64,000 nucleotides of DNA from Tetmemena sp. SeJ-2015 (taxonomy: Eukaryota > Ciliophora > Spirotrichea > Sporadotrichida > Oxytrichidae), in contig JAJKFJ010022026.1 of NCBI GenBank assembly GCA_027382625.1, positions 1-64,000 of the forward strand, given 5' to 3'. The notes under the pieces are model-generated. The model worked only from the letters and a program-made list of their open reading frames with translations, made no database searches and was not told the origin of the DNA. Positions 23,183-35,779 of this stretch are shown piece by piece. The position numbers and the translations under genes were made by a program. The stretch's first letter is position 1. Each line of letters opens with the position of its first letter.

Positions 23183-24813
23183 ATGAATATTTTAAACTAA
23201 GAGAGCCCCGAATATAGAGTGGCGTCTTCGAGCAAAGTCAATTTTTCCAAACTATAGGACTCTGAGAAAATTATCAGGCTTAAGAACATGGCTAAGGAGA
23301 TAAAGGCACTCAAGAAAAAACTAAGAATGATGCGCTCTCGCGCCATACACAAGGAATCTCATCAGCCTTCGCTCTCCATGCCTCGGATTATTGCTCTAGC
23401 AAAAGTATTTGAGAGCATTAATTTGTAAAAAGATTATAATTTGAGAATAAGGACATTATGCAAACTTACGAGGACATCAGGAAAGAAAAATAAACTACCT
23501 CCTTCAAGGATAGAGGATATCCCATTATATATAATATTGACTAGGACATTTTAAATCCCTCTAGTTCACCTTCCACTATTAGTTTATTAATTTTTTAATG
23601 GAAGAAGTTTGGTAAACGCAAAATTTATATCAATAATTTATAACTGGGCAACTTGGGTAGCCTCCAAAGTGAAGCAACTACAGGCATAAAGGGCATGTTA
23701 TCTCAATTATTAGAGCTTGAAAATATATTTAGTTCTTTATAAAATAAAAAGACACTTATTTTAACTTAGTTAAAAAAAAATTTTGCATTAATTTTATTTA
23801 TCAAAATCATAAAATATAAATGTGAACTAAGATTTAAAACTCTTACTTTTAAGATTAGATTTTTGTATTTGATATTTTTATGTTATCTGAGAAGCCTGCG
23901 TTATAATTTAAGCTTTAAAGTCTAAGCTGTGGATTGAAATTGAAGGAGAGGATGGATTTTAATTAAGGAAATTTTCCGCTCCATCAACTCATCTTTTTGA
24001 TGCACTTTTTGATTTACAAATATCTTGAATAAGAATAAGCTAAAAAATAAATTAGTTAGATACAATTTAATTCACAAACTAAGAACTTTAAATAAGATAA
24101 GTAGAACCTGATTTTAAAAGAGATAATTTTTGGGATCTTCTATAAATTATCTATTTAGCAACGTTCTAAAAAAAATAATGAATCAATAAATATTATGAAT
24201 TATTGAGACCAAGTAAGATTAAATACCCTATGATTGTGCAGGATATCAATTTGGGCTTATGTGAATTTTATAAATGGGTTTTAAGTATAACCAAATAATT
24301 ATGCTCAAATAATTTCATATACAGTAAAAAGATTTAATATAAATTAATAATTGAAGTAATTTTCTCGTATTTATTTTTAAATTCCCCTATTATTTCCTTA
24401 TTCTAAATTAGTTCAGAATAGTTGAGAAATGCACTTAGAGTGATTCAAATAAATATATTGTGGGATCTCTTTATATAGATTCAACGTTTTATGAATCACA
24501 GCATTCGCCATCTACTTCATCTTTGGCAGGCCTGGCTACTAGCACACCAGACTTCCATTCGAATTTCGGCTTAACCAACTAAAATGGCTTCACCTTCAGA
24601 AAGACAAGTCAACTTTCAGCCCTAGCCGCTTCTCACGAATAACATGAACAAGTAATAACTCCTATCATAAATATTTATATTTCATTTAATTAAGTTCTCT
24701 CAAAGTTAAATTATCTCTCTCAAATACTTAGTATTGGTTCCGAAGATTCTCACATCAACGATTCGCAGACTCAAGATCAAAATATAGATACAAAAATACA
24801 ATATTTTTAATGA
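23183..24813 (+). CDS. candidate gene nested in the 12.9-kb IES (unknown protein)
   Basis: An ATG at 23183 starts MNILNQESPEYRVASSSKVN, then a Lys-rich helix (LKNMAKEIKALKKKLRMM) and MPRIIALAKVFENKDIMQ, TYEDIRKEKQTTSFKDRGYP and SEATTGIKGMLSQLLELE. The frame is continuous only if a 32-nt insert with an 8-bp pointer (23415-23446) is removed. A second block at about 24485-24690 is Ser/Thr-rich (SPSTSSLAGLATSTPDFHSN). A third at 24743-24813 (GSEDSHINDSQTQDQNIDTK) ends in UGA. About 740 AT-rich nt separate the first two blocks and I could not find a frame-correct pointer there. Codon use in the first block resembles the genes outside the IES. No homology recognised. The strand is opposite to the host PP2C gene. 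Confidence 0.45.
23415..23446 (+). other. IES, 32 nt, pointer ATTTGAGA (nested gene)
   Basis: ATTTGAGA at 23407-23414 and 23439-23446. Deletion joins RIIALAKVFE to NKDIMQTYEDIRK in frame. The 8-bp pointer makes chance less likely than for short pointers. Confidence 0.6.
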
Positions 24814-27800
24814 TCAGAACACTCCATAAGATTCATCCAGAAAGTATCGCAAAATATATTTTTATCAAGTATAACTAGTAGTTTTAATCCATCTTTGTCT
24901 CTACTTAAATATAAATTCATATAATAAATAATTTTATTAAAAAATGTATTCAATATTAGAATAATTAAAAGGTGTTGTTTATCAATTTTAAATATCTTTT
25001 GAATTTATTTGAATTGCAGCTATAGATTCTATAAATTTTTTTTAGATCTTCAGAGTTGTTAAGCTTAGCAATAACTCTTGCAAGTACTTTTAAAACAAAA
25101 ACTATGAGCAAATATTATCTTTAAAATTACTAATGACACTTTATGACTGAATTCCTCGAGATATTTCTTAAATTTAATAATATTTATAATTAAAAAGATT
25201 TAAAGAGGATCTATGTATTAGACAACTAATTCTACTATTTTAATACGAACACAACAACTATTCACATATAATGCTTCGTCTAATTAAAAAATGAATGTAA
25301 TTATTTCCCTAATATTTGAATGATGCTATAAGTAACTGACTATCAAAACTATTGGAGCACTATATGTGTAAAAGTATTTATTTATAATTAGGAAAAGAAG
25401 ATTATTAAAGTTAAATTTATACTTAATCTGATATTGATAGGTTTTAATTATAAGTATTAAAATTTTAAAAACCATTAATTTATTTTCACTTAAATGTTAT
25501 ATTTCTGCTTTTGAATTAGTTTTATGTTATATAATCATTAACTTTTCGTCATAACTTTTAAAATTAAAATTTAAACTGATGTAACTCCACCCTCTCTTTG
25601 TCTCTGTGTTTATCTCGATTCAACGAGAATATTCCCCATAGTCAAAATTCATTAAAGCTCTCATATATTTGCCTCAGATTTAAACTATCAAAATACAAAT
25701 AATTTATTTATGATGAAGAAATAGACATATTATATCTATGGATTCAGATTTTTAAAAAAAAAAAGTTATGAAGATCTTTATTTAAATCCTTAAATGATTA
25801 TAAGCTTTTACTAAATATGTCTAAAAATATATACAAAAAGCATATTTAATTAAAAAATGAAAATGTAATTAGATCAACATAGATTATGAAGAAGTTTAAA
25901 ATTAAAACAAATTAAAAATATATCAAATGAGTAATTCAATTTCCTCATTTATAGGTCCCAGATACTGGCAGTCATTATAATAAGTAAATGTTAATTCTCT
26001 TTGTCTTATAAATTTTGATTTTTAATTCCATATTTTTAAACTATGTCCTAATTTGCTCTAGATCACTAAGATAATTGCATTTAGATGTGAAGATCAATTT
26101 AAAAAGCAGATGTTAGTGTCTCTGAGATTTATTTGCGAAGATGTGACAGTGATGATATTTGATAATGATGATCTTGGTTTGGTAATATTAGTATTTAAAG
26201 GAATGAATATTTTTGAAATCATGTCACAGACTTCCTGATGACGCAGTGCTAATTAATTGCTAACTCAAAGCACACGTTTAGAATTAAAAGAGGGAGTATT
26301 TAAATTCAAAAGAAGACTATTTTAAGGGAGTGAGGGAGCATAAAAAAAGTCAATCATTATTCAAAAATATTGTCCCAAGTTTAAATAAAACATTTAATGA
26401 AAGGTTTTTTAAATGACAATTTATTTTGAAGTTTTAACTCTTTGTGCTTATTCTAGCTTAAATAAGTTATAAAGTGAGAGAATGAGAGCGCTGTTTCGGT
26501 ATATATATATATACAGCTGCATAACCAATAATATGATTGCTATTCTCACCATCTCGTTCCATGAACCTATAATTTTTAGAACACTTATTTATACTTCTTT
26601 AAAAATTGTGGTATCTCAAGTAGGTTTAGATTCTTCGGGATATTCAAAGCTATTTAATCTTCCCAGTGTCTGCCTTCCTAAATTATCTTTGACTAATGGA
26701 CGAGTGTGAGATGAGACATCTATCTCCCATTATTTGCATTAATTAACTTAAACTGGTTTATTTGAATTTCAAGCTGCGTAACTTTGAGTGTCTTGAGTTT
26801 GCTATTACTTACATAAATGGTTGCACTTGAATTTAAAGGAGTGGGACAGAATAAATGGGAAGGGCGGACAGATGAGATCCATCTGATGATGTCTAGGAGC
26901 AAGTGGGGACTATAAGACTCTCCTGCTTTCTCCAGAAATTGATCATTACTGATGTCATATGAACTTAGATCTCAACTAAGACATTTAAATTTCAAGATTA
27001 GAGGCTATTTAAATAATTTGCCTTTCTTTTTTATAAGATTAGAAATTAGAGAATTAGTAAGGCCGCCTAATATAAAATACCCAGCTAGTCAACTGGTTCA
27101 TAGTGAACAAAAACTCCCATTTTTAAAATATAAGATAAATCACAAGAGGACAATGTCAATTTTGACAGAAGAGGAATGTATATATTTTATATTATGAGAG
27201 TGGACATTAAAGAGTCGTTAATTTAATCTTTGGCAGTGAGGCATATTGAAACACCAAATGGAAGCCAAAATTTAATTAAACTCACTTAATCGATTGGTCT
27301 TAATAACTCAAACAAGTATTGTTGTTATCTATTATTTTAATCACCTTACTTTTTTTGCAAAAAAAATTAAATTAAAATACATATTTTTGTATTGTAAAGA
27401 TATTTAATTAATTAATAATAAATATAGATTAATATTCATAATAAGGCTATTTAAATTACAAAAAATAATTATTCAATGCTTTTTACTAGGCCAAATAATT
27501 TTCAAAAAAAGGAAAAGAAAATAAAGGAATGTGGACAAATTTTATAATGATAAAGAATAGGGACTAAGTAATAATTTTTATATTGTAAAAAGGACTTCAT
27601 CTATAGCATAGATACCCCCAATCCAAAAAATAAATCAAGTCTAAAATACTTAGAACTATTTTTACACTTGCTCAAATTCTTTATAGTGATAAATTATTTT
27701 TTTAATTTTTTTTTTAAGTAATAAAGAAAGATAGAACTCGAATTCATAATTTTGAGATTATCTCAGACAAATTAAAGAACCAGCACACATATAAAGCCTT

Positions 27801-28301
27801 GAGCAATCCCAAGAAATCTTTGACTCTCTATATCTTTACAAGTCTCAATAATAGAAGGCTTATTATATAATTATTGCTTCCTCATAATAAATTCTTGAAA
27901 ATAAATTCGTTCCTTCAATCTGAAATTTAATTGTGAATAGATAAATTAAAAGAGAGATAATTCTTAATCTAAAGCATTTTATTTATATGGCTATTCAAAA
28001 AATTACAGTACATATTTATTTCCATTAATTGAATTAATTTCCTCCTTTTATAAGTTCACTAGAAATAGTATGCCACTTGGAAGGATATTATAAAATAGAG
28101 AGGTTTAAAATATGCTTCTCGCTTTAATGAGCAGAATTTTCATAATCAAAAATAAACTATTATGTCCTAATTTGATCTCCAAGCTTTGAACTCTCAAATT
28201 AGAAAATAGAATTATTTTGCGCTGAAAATTATAAACTATAACATTAATCTATTTAATCACCACCTTTTCTCGCTATATTTACCCAGTGAATAAGCAATAG
28301 A

Positions 28302-31300
28302 GATATATTTATCCTCCTCCTTCAATAATCTATAGTAAAGTTGACATGTACTTTTTTGAACTTACTCTCTTGCGTTCTAATTCATCGTTGGGCTTGTGAT
28401 CTCTGCTCAAGATGTCAATTCTTGCGCCTCCATCACTAAAATGAAGATAAGAAACACAATAAAATTTACCAAGACATGATAGCTCGAGAATCACCAACGT
28501 TAGCAATGAAGCAAGGTCCTCGACTATCAAAGTAACAATAGCACATGAGCCGCTCTTGTCTATTAGCCCGTTTTCATTTTGGCATAGCTCCAGGAATCTC
28601 TTTTCAGCGTTGTAAAATCCTACTCTCAGGGCCTCTGCGGGATCAGATGGAAAGCTAGGCTCTTTTATCACGAATTGATATCATATAAAATCACACAAGA
28701 TAAACATTTCTTGATGTAAGTTGTCTCTTAAGAAGTCAGCGCAACGCAGCTCCTCCATGCCCATCATAAATACCAAAGAAAGAACAACGGGGCCAGTGCT
28801 CATCCTTGCGATTTGGTGGCTTCAAAATATTTAAGATTATGCTCACTCTATCCTCATTGTAATTCCTCACTAGGCCTTAGTTAGTGTTGGCTGCATAAGC
28901 CTCTCACAACTCCATTCCTCTTAACTGAGTGTTTGGTAGATTCATGATTCGGTATGATGATCTTATGAGCTGGCTGCAAAGGCATTTCATCATGTGTATT
29001 TAGATCCAAGACTCTTTGATTTGCTTATTAAGAGTTTTGCTAGTTTGTAGTGGTTTTAGTTTATCTGTTGCTCTATGAACCGTCCATGCCTTCATCCCCT
29101 TACTTTTAATTTTCCTTTTGAGAGAATATGTTCGCTTTTTTGTGTTGTTTCTCGTTGAGTTGCAAGTGAATTTATTAAGCTTGATATTGCCTTGATTTTG
29201 GTTTGTGGTGGAGAGACTTCCTGAATAAAGAGGTTGCTGCTGCTTCGATGCAAATTGAAGAGGTATCTTTGTTCTAAGGCTTTCCTTAGTTAATGTATTC
29301 TTTATCATTTTGCTATGCTGCAGAGGATTCTCCGTTTCTTGGAGATGATGGGATTGAAATCTGCAATTTCTTTGGCTTTTAAGCATGCATAAAATTTAAA
29401 ATACTAAATTCTCTCTTTCTTGTAAATAGAATGCTTTTGACTTTGAAGAGAGTCTTACTGCTGCAATGCAACTTAGGTGATGGACTTTTACCTTGACTGA
29501 TGAGATTGAAGAGATAATTTAGACGATTGTTGCTGAAGATGCTTGGTATGATTAAGCAATAAGCTAGTTGAGCTTGAGGAATGGTTCTATCTCAGCTCTT
29601 ATTCCCTTGACTTAGCATCTTGCTTACTACTTTAGTCTGTTGTGACTTACTACTTTAGCATTTAGCTACTGCTCTAACAATGCCCCAATATTACTGCTGA
29701 TAGACTTCTTACTCTAATGGTGAGAAGAGCTTTTACTTGTCTAGCCCCCTTCATTAGGTAAGTGTGGCTGCTTTTTGCTTGTTAATGAAGATTTGATTGA
29801 ACTGACGGAGGTTATTGAAGTTTCAAAGATTCGCTGCAGTCGTTGTTTTAGGCACTTGAGTTCCCACTTTCACAATTTCATTGAACGAAGAGTTGGAGCC
29901 ATTCTTTTTTAATCGCATTGGGTTGATGCAAAGCAGAACTTGAATTCGAATTCAACACTGAAGATGAAAGCATTTGGAAATTAGTTAATTAAAAAAGACT
30001 ATTGTGAACTAAGATATTTGGCTTTTTAATGTTGCTATTATGAAAATGCATAGCCTCATGAAGAAGTTACTTTGAGCTGAGCATACTTTTGATTGCATTT
30101 GACTTAGCATCTAAGATACTAGTGGGTGTTTGGCGGGAATTAGTTTAAGAGAGTGATTACTCTAATGGGGTTTAACTTATTTGAGAGCCTTGCACCCCTT
30201 ACTCTTTGATGGTTGAGGTAGCAGAGATATTTTGGTGCGATGATGTAGAGTAAGCAGAACTGATAATCTGGGGAGGCATAACTTGCGACTTTTTACTTAA
30301 GATGCGTGAGTAAAGTAGAGGAGTAATTTTTGTTTGGTTTTTGTTGGACTTACTATGTATGTTGTTGATTTGCTTTAGTTATTAGGTTGGAGACTTAGAG
30401 CTGTTGATTAATTCCTAAGTCTTGGATATAGGCTTGCTTTTGCTGCTGCTATAGGAGAGAGGGGTTTGAAGAATACTGCTGAGTATTCGTAGCATAGGGC
30501 TATAAAGGAATTCCTTATGAGGCACTGCTGATTATCTTTTAGTTAATAAAAATGGTTTAAGAGTTTAAGTTTTGCGATAGAGAGGCAGCTTGTTATTTAT
30601 TATTGATTGAGTCTTAGGAGTCGACGAAGTTAAAAATAATTGGAAGTTTGGCCCCTGTGGGAGTATTAAGGATTATAGTGCTAAGCAATGGTCGTAGGTA
30701 TTTGATGCTGACTAGGAGTTTAAGCCATTCAAAGAATGAGGATTCTAGTAGTTAGTCATCCTGGAGCTGTGTAAGTTATGAGTAGTATTAGGGGCAGCTA
30801 TGGTTGTGTGATTAATTAAGTGACTAAACTCAAGCGAAGAATACATTAGATGAAGTCTCAACTCCAGTTTTAGTTTACTGAGTTTGAGTGTAGGTTTTTT
30901 GTTGATTTGGAGGGTAAATGATTAGCTACCGCCTGTGGATCCTATTGCTTGACCCACTTGAACGCTATTTACTGCTCCTATCTTATCCATGCTGCCCTAC
31001 CTCAACACATCTAAATACTAATTCAATCCAATATATTAATATACACAGTACTACTAACTTGTTGTTTTGAAGTGATTCTCTAACTATCCCATTACTTTAT
31101 GAAGCATGATTGTTGTCGTTAGATCTTGGTTGAGTTTGTTAAATTTGCTCTTGCTAGTGATGGTGATTGCTGGATAGGAATTTGCTTTTGGCGTAGTCTG
31201 ATTGATAGTTTATTCATATTTTCTGGTTGTATATCTGCTCATTCATATTGCTCGCTGCAACTCTCTGATCAGAGGATCTAATAAAATAAGTTCACTTTTA

Positions 31301-31472
31301 TTTTCCTCCTCATAATATACTTTAATTTGTAAGATCTATTGATGGTCAAAGTGTTGGAGGACTTGGGAACTGCATGGCCTTCGAGTATAGATCTGATAGT
31401 TAAATTATTGTGTCTCTAGTCTGAATTTGGTTGCAGAAGCGAAGAGGTGAGTTATTAGTGAGCAGACGACAT
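28302..31472 (-). CDS. PP2C-type protein phosphatase, N-terminal part (long Q/S/N-rich leader plus first half of catalytic domain)
   Basis: Catalytic part (about 28.30-28.95 kb): NGVVRAYAANTNQGLVRNYN, EDRVSIILN, FFGIYDGHGGAACADFLRDN (DGHGG metal-binding motif), FVIKEPSFPSDPAEALRVGF, KSGSCAIVTLIVED, ANVGDSRAIMS, then RIDILSRDHKPNDELERKR. It needs one IES (28680-28715) and introns at 28330-28365 and about 28436-28470. Three single-base slips relative to a clean frame occur near 28895, 28743 and 28513, with no pointer explanation. Upstream to the ATG at 31472 (MSSAHQQLTSSLLQPNSDQR) the strand is Q/S/N/T-rich with a 58-nt IES at 31281-31338. I treat this as an N-terminal extension, but a separate gene is possible. 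The upstream gene ends 164 bp away. Confidence 0.75.
28680..28715 (-). other. IES, 36 nt, pointer ATCAA (PP2C)
   Basis: ATCAA (minus strand; TTGAT on plus) at 28675-28679 and 28711-28715. Deletion removes an in-frame UGA and joins FLRDNLHQ to FVIKEPSFPSDPAEAL, the expected PP2C order. Confidence 0.88.
31281..31338 (-). other. IES, 58 nt, pointer TAGATC (PP2C leader)
   Basis: TAGATC (minus; GATCTA on plus) at 31275-31280 and 31333-31338. Deletion joins TLTINRS to SDQRVAASNMNEQIYNQ and removes a UGA. Confidence 0.65.
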
Positions 31473-31635
31473 TATGAAAATTTAATTTAAATTCTTGACA
31501 GTTTAATTATATCTCTCATTTATATACTAAACAAATTTAGCTACGTTTCAATACAAAATTCATTCAAAAAGAAATTCACACCCTCACTTGCTTACACTCC
31601 ACAAGAATTATACTTAGTTATTTATCTATTTTGAC

Positions 31636-34600
31636 TCAAAGTCTTTGTTTCTGATCCTTGTTTTTGGTGGTGTGAGGCTGAATAGTACGGGAAGTGAGAG
31701 GTCGCATGCGACTAGAGTTGCTCATAGCTCTGTTGAGTGTCTCTAGTTCCTTCTTTATCTATTTCTCTCCTTCATCCAGTCTCTTGAATCTAGTAGATGC
31801 TTGTTCAAATTGAGATCAATAAATGAAATAAGATAATCTGCGTAAATAATCGCAGTCTCTCATCCAGGTCAGTTTCCTTTTGACTCAGGAAAGATTCACT
31901 CTCCCTCACTTTTTGAATTAGCAGCTCTTGATGTCTCTACTGGCAGATCTATCTCTCCTCATGCAACTACTTCTGCTTTGAAAATTGATTGAACAGGTAC
32001 TCCTACATCGATTTACAAACCAAGAATCTTAATCTAGATATATTAACTTTTTGAGTTAATTTTGATTTCTCGCTTTCTCTCTGTGAGTTTTAAGTTGTTG
32101 CTCAAGTCCTTGAATCTAACAGCTCTCTTGAATTCAGTATTTTCAAGACTGCTCTCCCTCAGTAGCTCTCTCTCTTTTATAATAGAATCCTTCTTAGAGT
32201 TGCTGTTATAAGAGTTAAAGTTAGCTATATCTTGAATGTATTAGAGGTCTCTCTGCTTTTGCTCCTCTTCAGCCCTTAGTCTTTCTTACTTGTCTAGCTG
32301 GAACATGATTGCTTTCTGCTGCATTTTAAGTTGAGCTATCTACAGCTCTTTCGCCTTAGCTTAGTCTTGCTTTAGTCTGAAGCTTGTAGATTAGTCCAAC
32401 TGAAGCTAGTAGGACTTCGCTATTGCATGCTGCTTCTGCTAAAGCAGTTCTTAAATTTACAGATCCATTCAAATTATCCTATATTCAATACTCATGTGAC
32501 ATATTAAGTTGTTATTAAAGGCTGGGAGTACGTGATTCTCTTTGTAGCAGGTACTGTATTAGAAGGATGTCCTTCCATCATTTTCCTGGTTGAGATTTTA
32601 GATAGCCTGACTTACTCTTTAGACAGAGTTCTGATTCGAATGATGGCCAGTTCTAACCATCCTCTGAGGCGAGGGAGACTTCTAAGGTGATCTTTCAAAC
32701 TTATTGGGAGAGTTCTTGTAAGTTTGAGATACAGGCTAGAAGTTTATAGTCCTCTTCTCTCTTGAAGTAAGCTAAGGAGAAATTAAGCCCTCTTTGGGAT
32801 AGGGCTGACTCACTTAGGGTATGTTTACCTGCTTTCTCTGATGGGTTCTCTCATTAAGTTAAGACTGGTGCTTCTTGAGGAGTACTTTGAAGATGTCAAC
32901 CAAGTCTGAGATGAATTTCAAAAGCAGAGCATGATTGTTATCGATGGTGCTATTGAAGAGATGGTCCTTTCTTTCTTCGAACTTTTTGGCTATTTGTAAT
33001 TTGTTGAACTAAACTATCCACTAAATATCGATTTTGAAAGAGAAACTTCTAATTCCTATTTAAGGCTTACCTGAGGATATTAGTAGGCTTCTCTACCATA
33101 ATTCTCAGTTTCTATAAGGAGTAAATGACTCTGCCGTGATTAGAAAGTGACTTGCAAATTTCATCCCAAGACTTCCTCAGCAGGTCACTCTTGTCATTAT
33201 TCAAAGGCACTTTCTCATCCACCATTGAAACTATCAGAGCTATCAAGTATCCAGTTTCATACTCAATCTGGTTCACAGCCTGATGTCCTCTAGATCTAAA
33301 CAAGCTAGACAGTTGCAATAATATAAAATTCAATTAACTTTCTCTATTTGCCTAGAGGTGATACTGCCCATAAGTTATTGCAGGTCTTCCTTCAGCTGAG
33401 CATCGCTCCTTCCTCTGATCATCTCTTGAGTCTCATCAATAGATTCGATTTCAAAAATTTGGAAAGCAGCATTTCCTTTCTCCTCTACTTGCCTCATTTA
33501 CAACGCTGAAGAGTTTCTTATGATTACACTTTTCTAATCATTTGTAGTTGAACGCTCAACAGACCCTCGCTGGCTCGTCTTTCCAGAAAGTATGACCTCT
33601 CTAACTTTAGAGCCAGTATTTTTAATGATGTCCTTCAGGATTTTTGAGTTCACATTAGTATTCTATACTTACAAAACCTATTTCTACTTCACTATTTGTT
33701 CATCCTGAGGTGCTTAATCTTAAATCTATGGGCTCTTTCTTGCAGAGTTTGAAGATACTCTCTTGCTGTAGGTGAGCTTCTCTCTTTCTAATTTGCTCAT
33801 GAACTATTAAAGTTTAGCTTAGTGCTCGGCTGGGATTATGCCCTTGCTCTTTTAAGTGAGTCTGTGCAAATTGAGAATCATATCCTCCAGGTGTTCCTAC
33901 TAGGACTGCTAGAGCTAATTAGAAACTTCCTAGCCTTTAACTGGGTTCTTTAAAGCTTCCTGCTAACTTCTCTAAGAGTCAATCTTATCATAGGGTACAC
34001 TTAAAACCCTCTATTAGTCACTAGGTATTTCGAATTGTTAGACTGCTGTAAGCATCTCATTCTGCAGATTTTCTTTGACCCTCTCATTAATTCTCGCTCT
34101 TTGCTCTCTATCTTTATCTTGGGTAGTCTTGAGGAAGTTATTCTTCTTTATTGATGAAGGACTCTATTTTTAGGAACTTTACTACTTCTAAGAGGCTATG
34201 GGGAACATCTTCCTTTGGTCATTTGACCTATTTTAAAGCACTCTGGGGCTAATCTTTGAGCTAGGGCTTACTTTGGTAGTCGCTCTGTTAGTTAACTCTG
34301 GTGTGATTAGGTTTGCAGACTGGGGATGGTTGATGTACTCGCTAGATTGGGGAGGAGTTTTTTACTAGAGAGCGGGGCTTTATCTTTTTATTTCTATTTT
34401 CTTGCTCCTCACTACGATTGGAGAGCGGTTAGTTCTAATCATTTGCTAATCCGAAGGGTCCTTGGAGGTGTTGAAATTTCTTAAGTCGCTTTCCTGTATG
34501 GCAACTTACTGATCTTACTGTTGAAGCTAATTGGAGTAGAGCTGATTCAGCTTCTAATAAAAATAATCTCACTGTCCTCTGGAATTATCTCATCGTCTGA

Positions 34601-35717
34601 TTAACACATACCTGTCACGCTTCTAAATAGCAGCGCTTTGTAGTCTCTCTCAATATTAAGAAAATTAAACTAGGTGTCATTTTATGATCAAACTGTTTGA
34701 TGTGCTAGTCTGATGACTCCTGCCTCTCTGCTTATTTAATTTCTGAGTGAGAACTAGGTGCTCCTTCTCGATAAACCGTTGTCTAATGAGACTTGATCGC
34801 TCAGCTGATCTCGATCTGCGGTCTTCTCTTTCTTCCTCCATGAGATCGTTTGCCTCTTCCTAAGAGAAGAAGTTGTGCTTCAGCTTTTACACGGCATGCC
34901 TCAAGGTTGAATTTGAATCGTGGTCAGTTGGTAATGATTACTCCCCTCTCAAGTTGTTATCTTAAGATTCCCTATCACCTCTTAACAATAGATAAATATA
35001 TCTTCACTTCCACTATATCAACTAAATATTTCTTGTAGACTGGGATGATTCATTCCTGTTGGTTGCTCCTTAGTTTTGAGGAAAACCCTCAGACTTTCTG
35101 TTTAAGATTACCTTCTACTGAGTGAGAGCAGTTTGTTCTTCTAACATGGCCTGACTGATTCTCTTCTTTATATAGTCAGAAAGTCGCTAGTTCAGCTCAA
35201 ACTTATTTTAAGTGTCTAGCATAATAAGCTAGGCCAGGTTTGGACTCACCTGCTGCTTCACTTAAAGATTTGGAGTTTACTCATTCTCTTTCTGTAGATC
35301 TGATTAAAATTGGTTGTCTTAATTTTTGAGAACGGGCATTTGACTTTGTCCCAGTTCCTCAAGCTATTATGTTTCATTGAGATTTGATAGCAGAATCTGT
35401 TAGACTGGCTAGGTGTAGCAGTCCATCATTTATGATTGGATTCTTGCCCGATTGTCTTTCACTCCATACTACTAGTTGAACATGTTCAGGCTGAAACTCT
35501 TCTCCTCTCCTTTTAAATTAAAAGTCCAACTTTAAGTGAATAATCTCATCTCAAGATATTCAAATTTGGCAAGATATCTTTATTATAAGCATACTCCTTT
35601 GTCAGCTTGCATGTTTTGAGTTGCGATGTCTGGGCTGTCTGGCTCTCTCTCACTCTCCTCTAAGGTGCTTCTCCTTTGGTAAGGTGATTCTCTGTTCTAA
35701 GTTGGTTAATACTGCAT
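31636..35717 (-). CDS. large coiled-coil protein, unknown function
   Basis: The start is the ATG at 35717 (MQYQPTQNRESPYQRRSTLE). The end is the UGA at 31636-31638 after SRMRPLTSRTIQPHTTKNKD. The N-terminal third is polar and charged. The middle and C-terminal parts have many amphipathic helices (ELNQRLSDYIKKRISQAMLE, FIEKEHLVLTQKLNKQRG, RQVEEKGNAAFQIFEIES). A more globular patch sits at about 33.1-33.3 kb (HQAVNQIEYETGYLIALIVS). Several AT-rich inserts between blocks look like introns or IESs that I did not all resolve. No catalytic motif and no family recognised; a cytoskeletal role is a guess from composition only. It is between the ankyrin gene and the PP2C gene, all on the minus strand. 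Confidence 0.6.
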
Positions 35718-35779
35718 TTACAAAAATAGATGTTGTTCTTTGTTGTTAGTTCTGGTGGAATTACCCTTGGCTCTAGAAT

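Larger units (their letters stand above)
15389..28313 (-). other. 12.9-kb IES splitting the PP2C gene, 12-bp pointer
   Basis: The direct repeat GATATATTTATC lies at 15377-15388 and 28302-28313. Flanking bases differ on both sides, so the match is exactly 12 bp. Deleting 12,925 nt with one pointer copy fuses the two halves of a PP2C domain in the right order, strand and frame. The interior is very AT-rich with few open stretches. I find no recognisable transposase, reverse transcriptase or rRNA. It contains a candidate nested gene (23183-24813), a possible gene start on the minus strand (18669-18671), and an (ATC)7 tract at 16403-16423. It could be one IES that later took in other DNA, or several elements inserted into each other. 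Confidence 0.88.

Noticed and set aside
26482..27197. Open frames of 75 and 81 codons inside the large IES
   Set aside because: With UGA as the only stop and low G+C, frames of this size are expected by chance. Composition is hydrophobic and AT-driven and no motif is recognisable.
15389..28301. The 12.9-kb interruption as a giant intron
   Set aside because: A GTAAGT...TTTTTAG pair exists, but that splice leaves out the conserved IIEGGG-type residues. The pointer solution plus a 36-nt intron recovers them.
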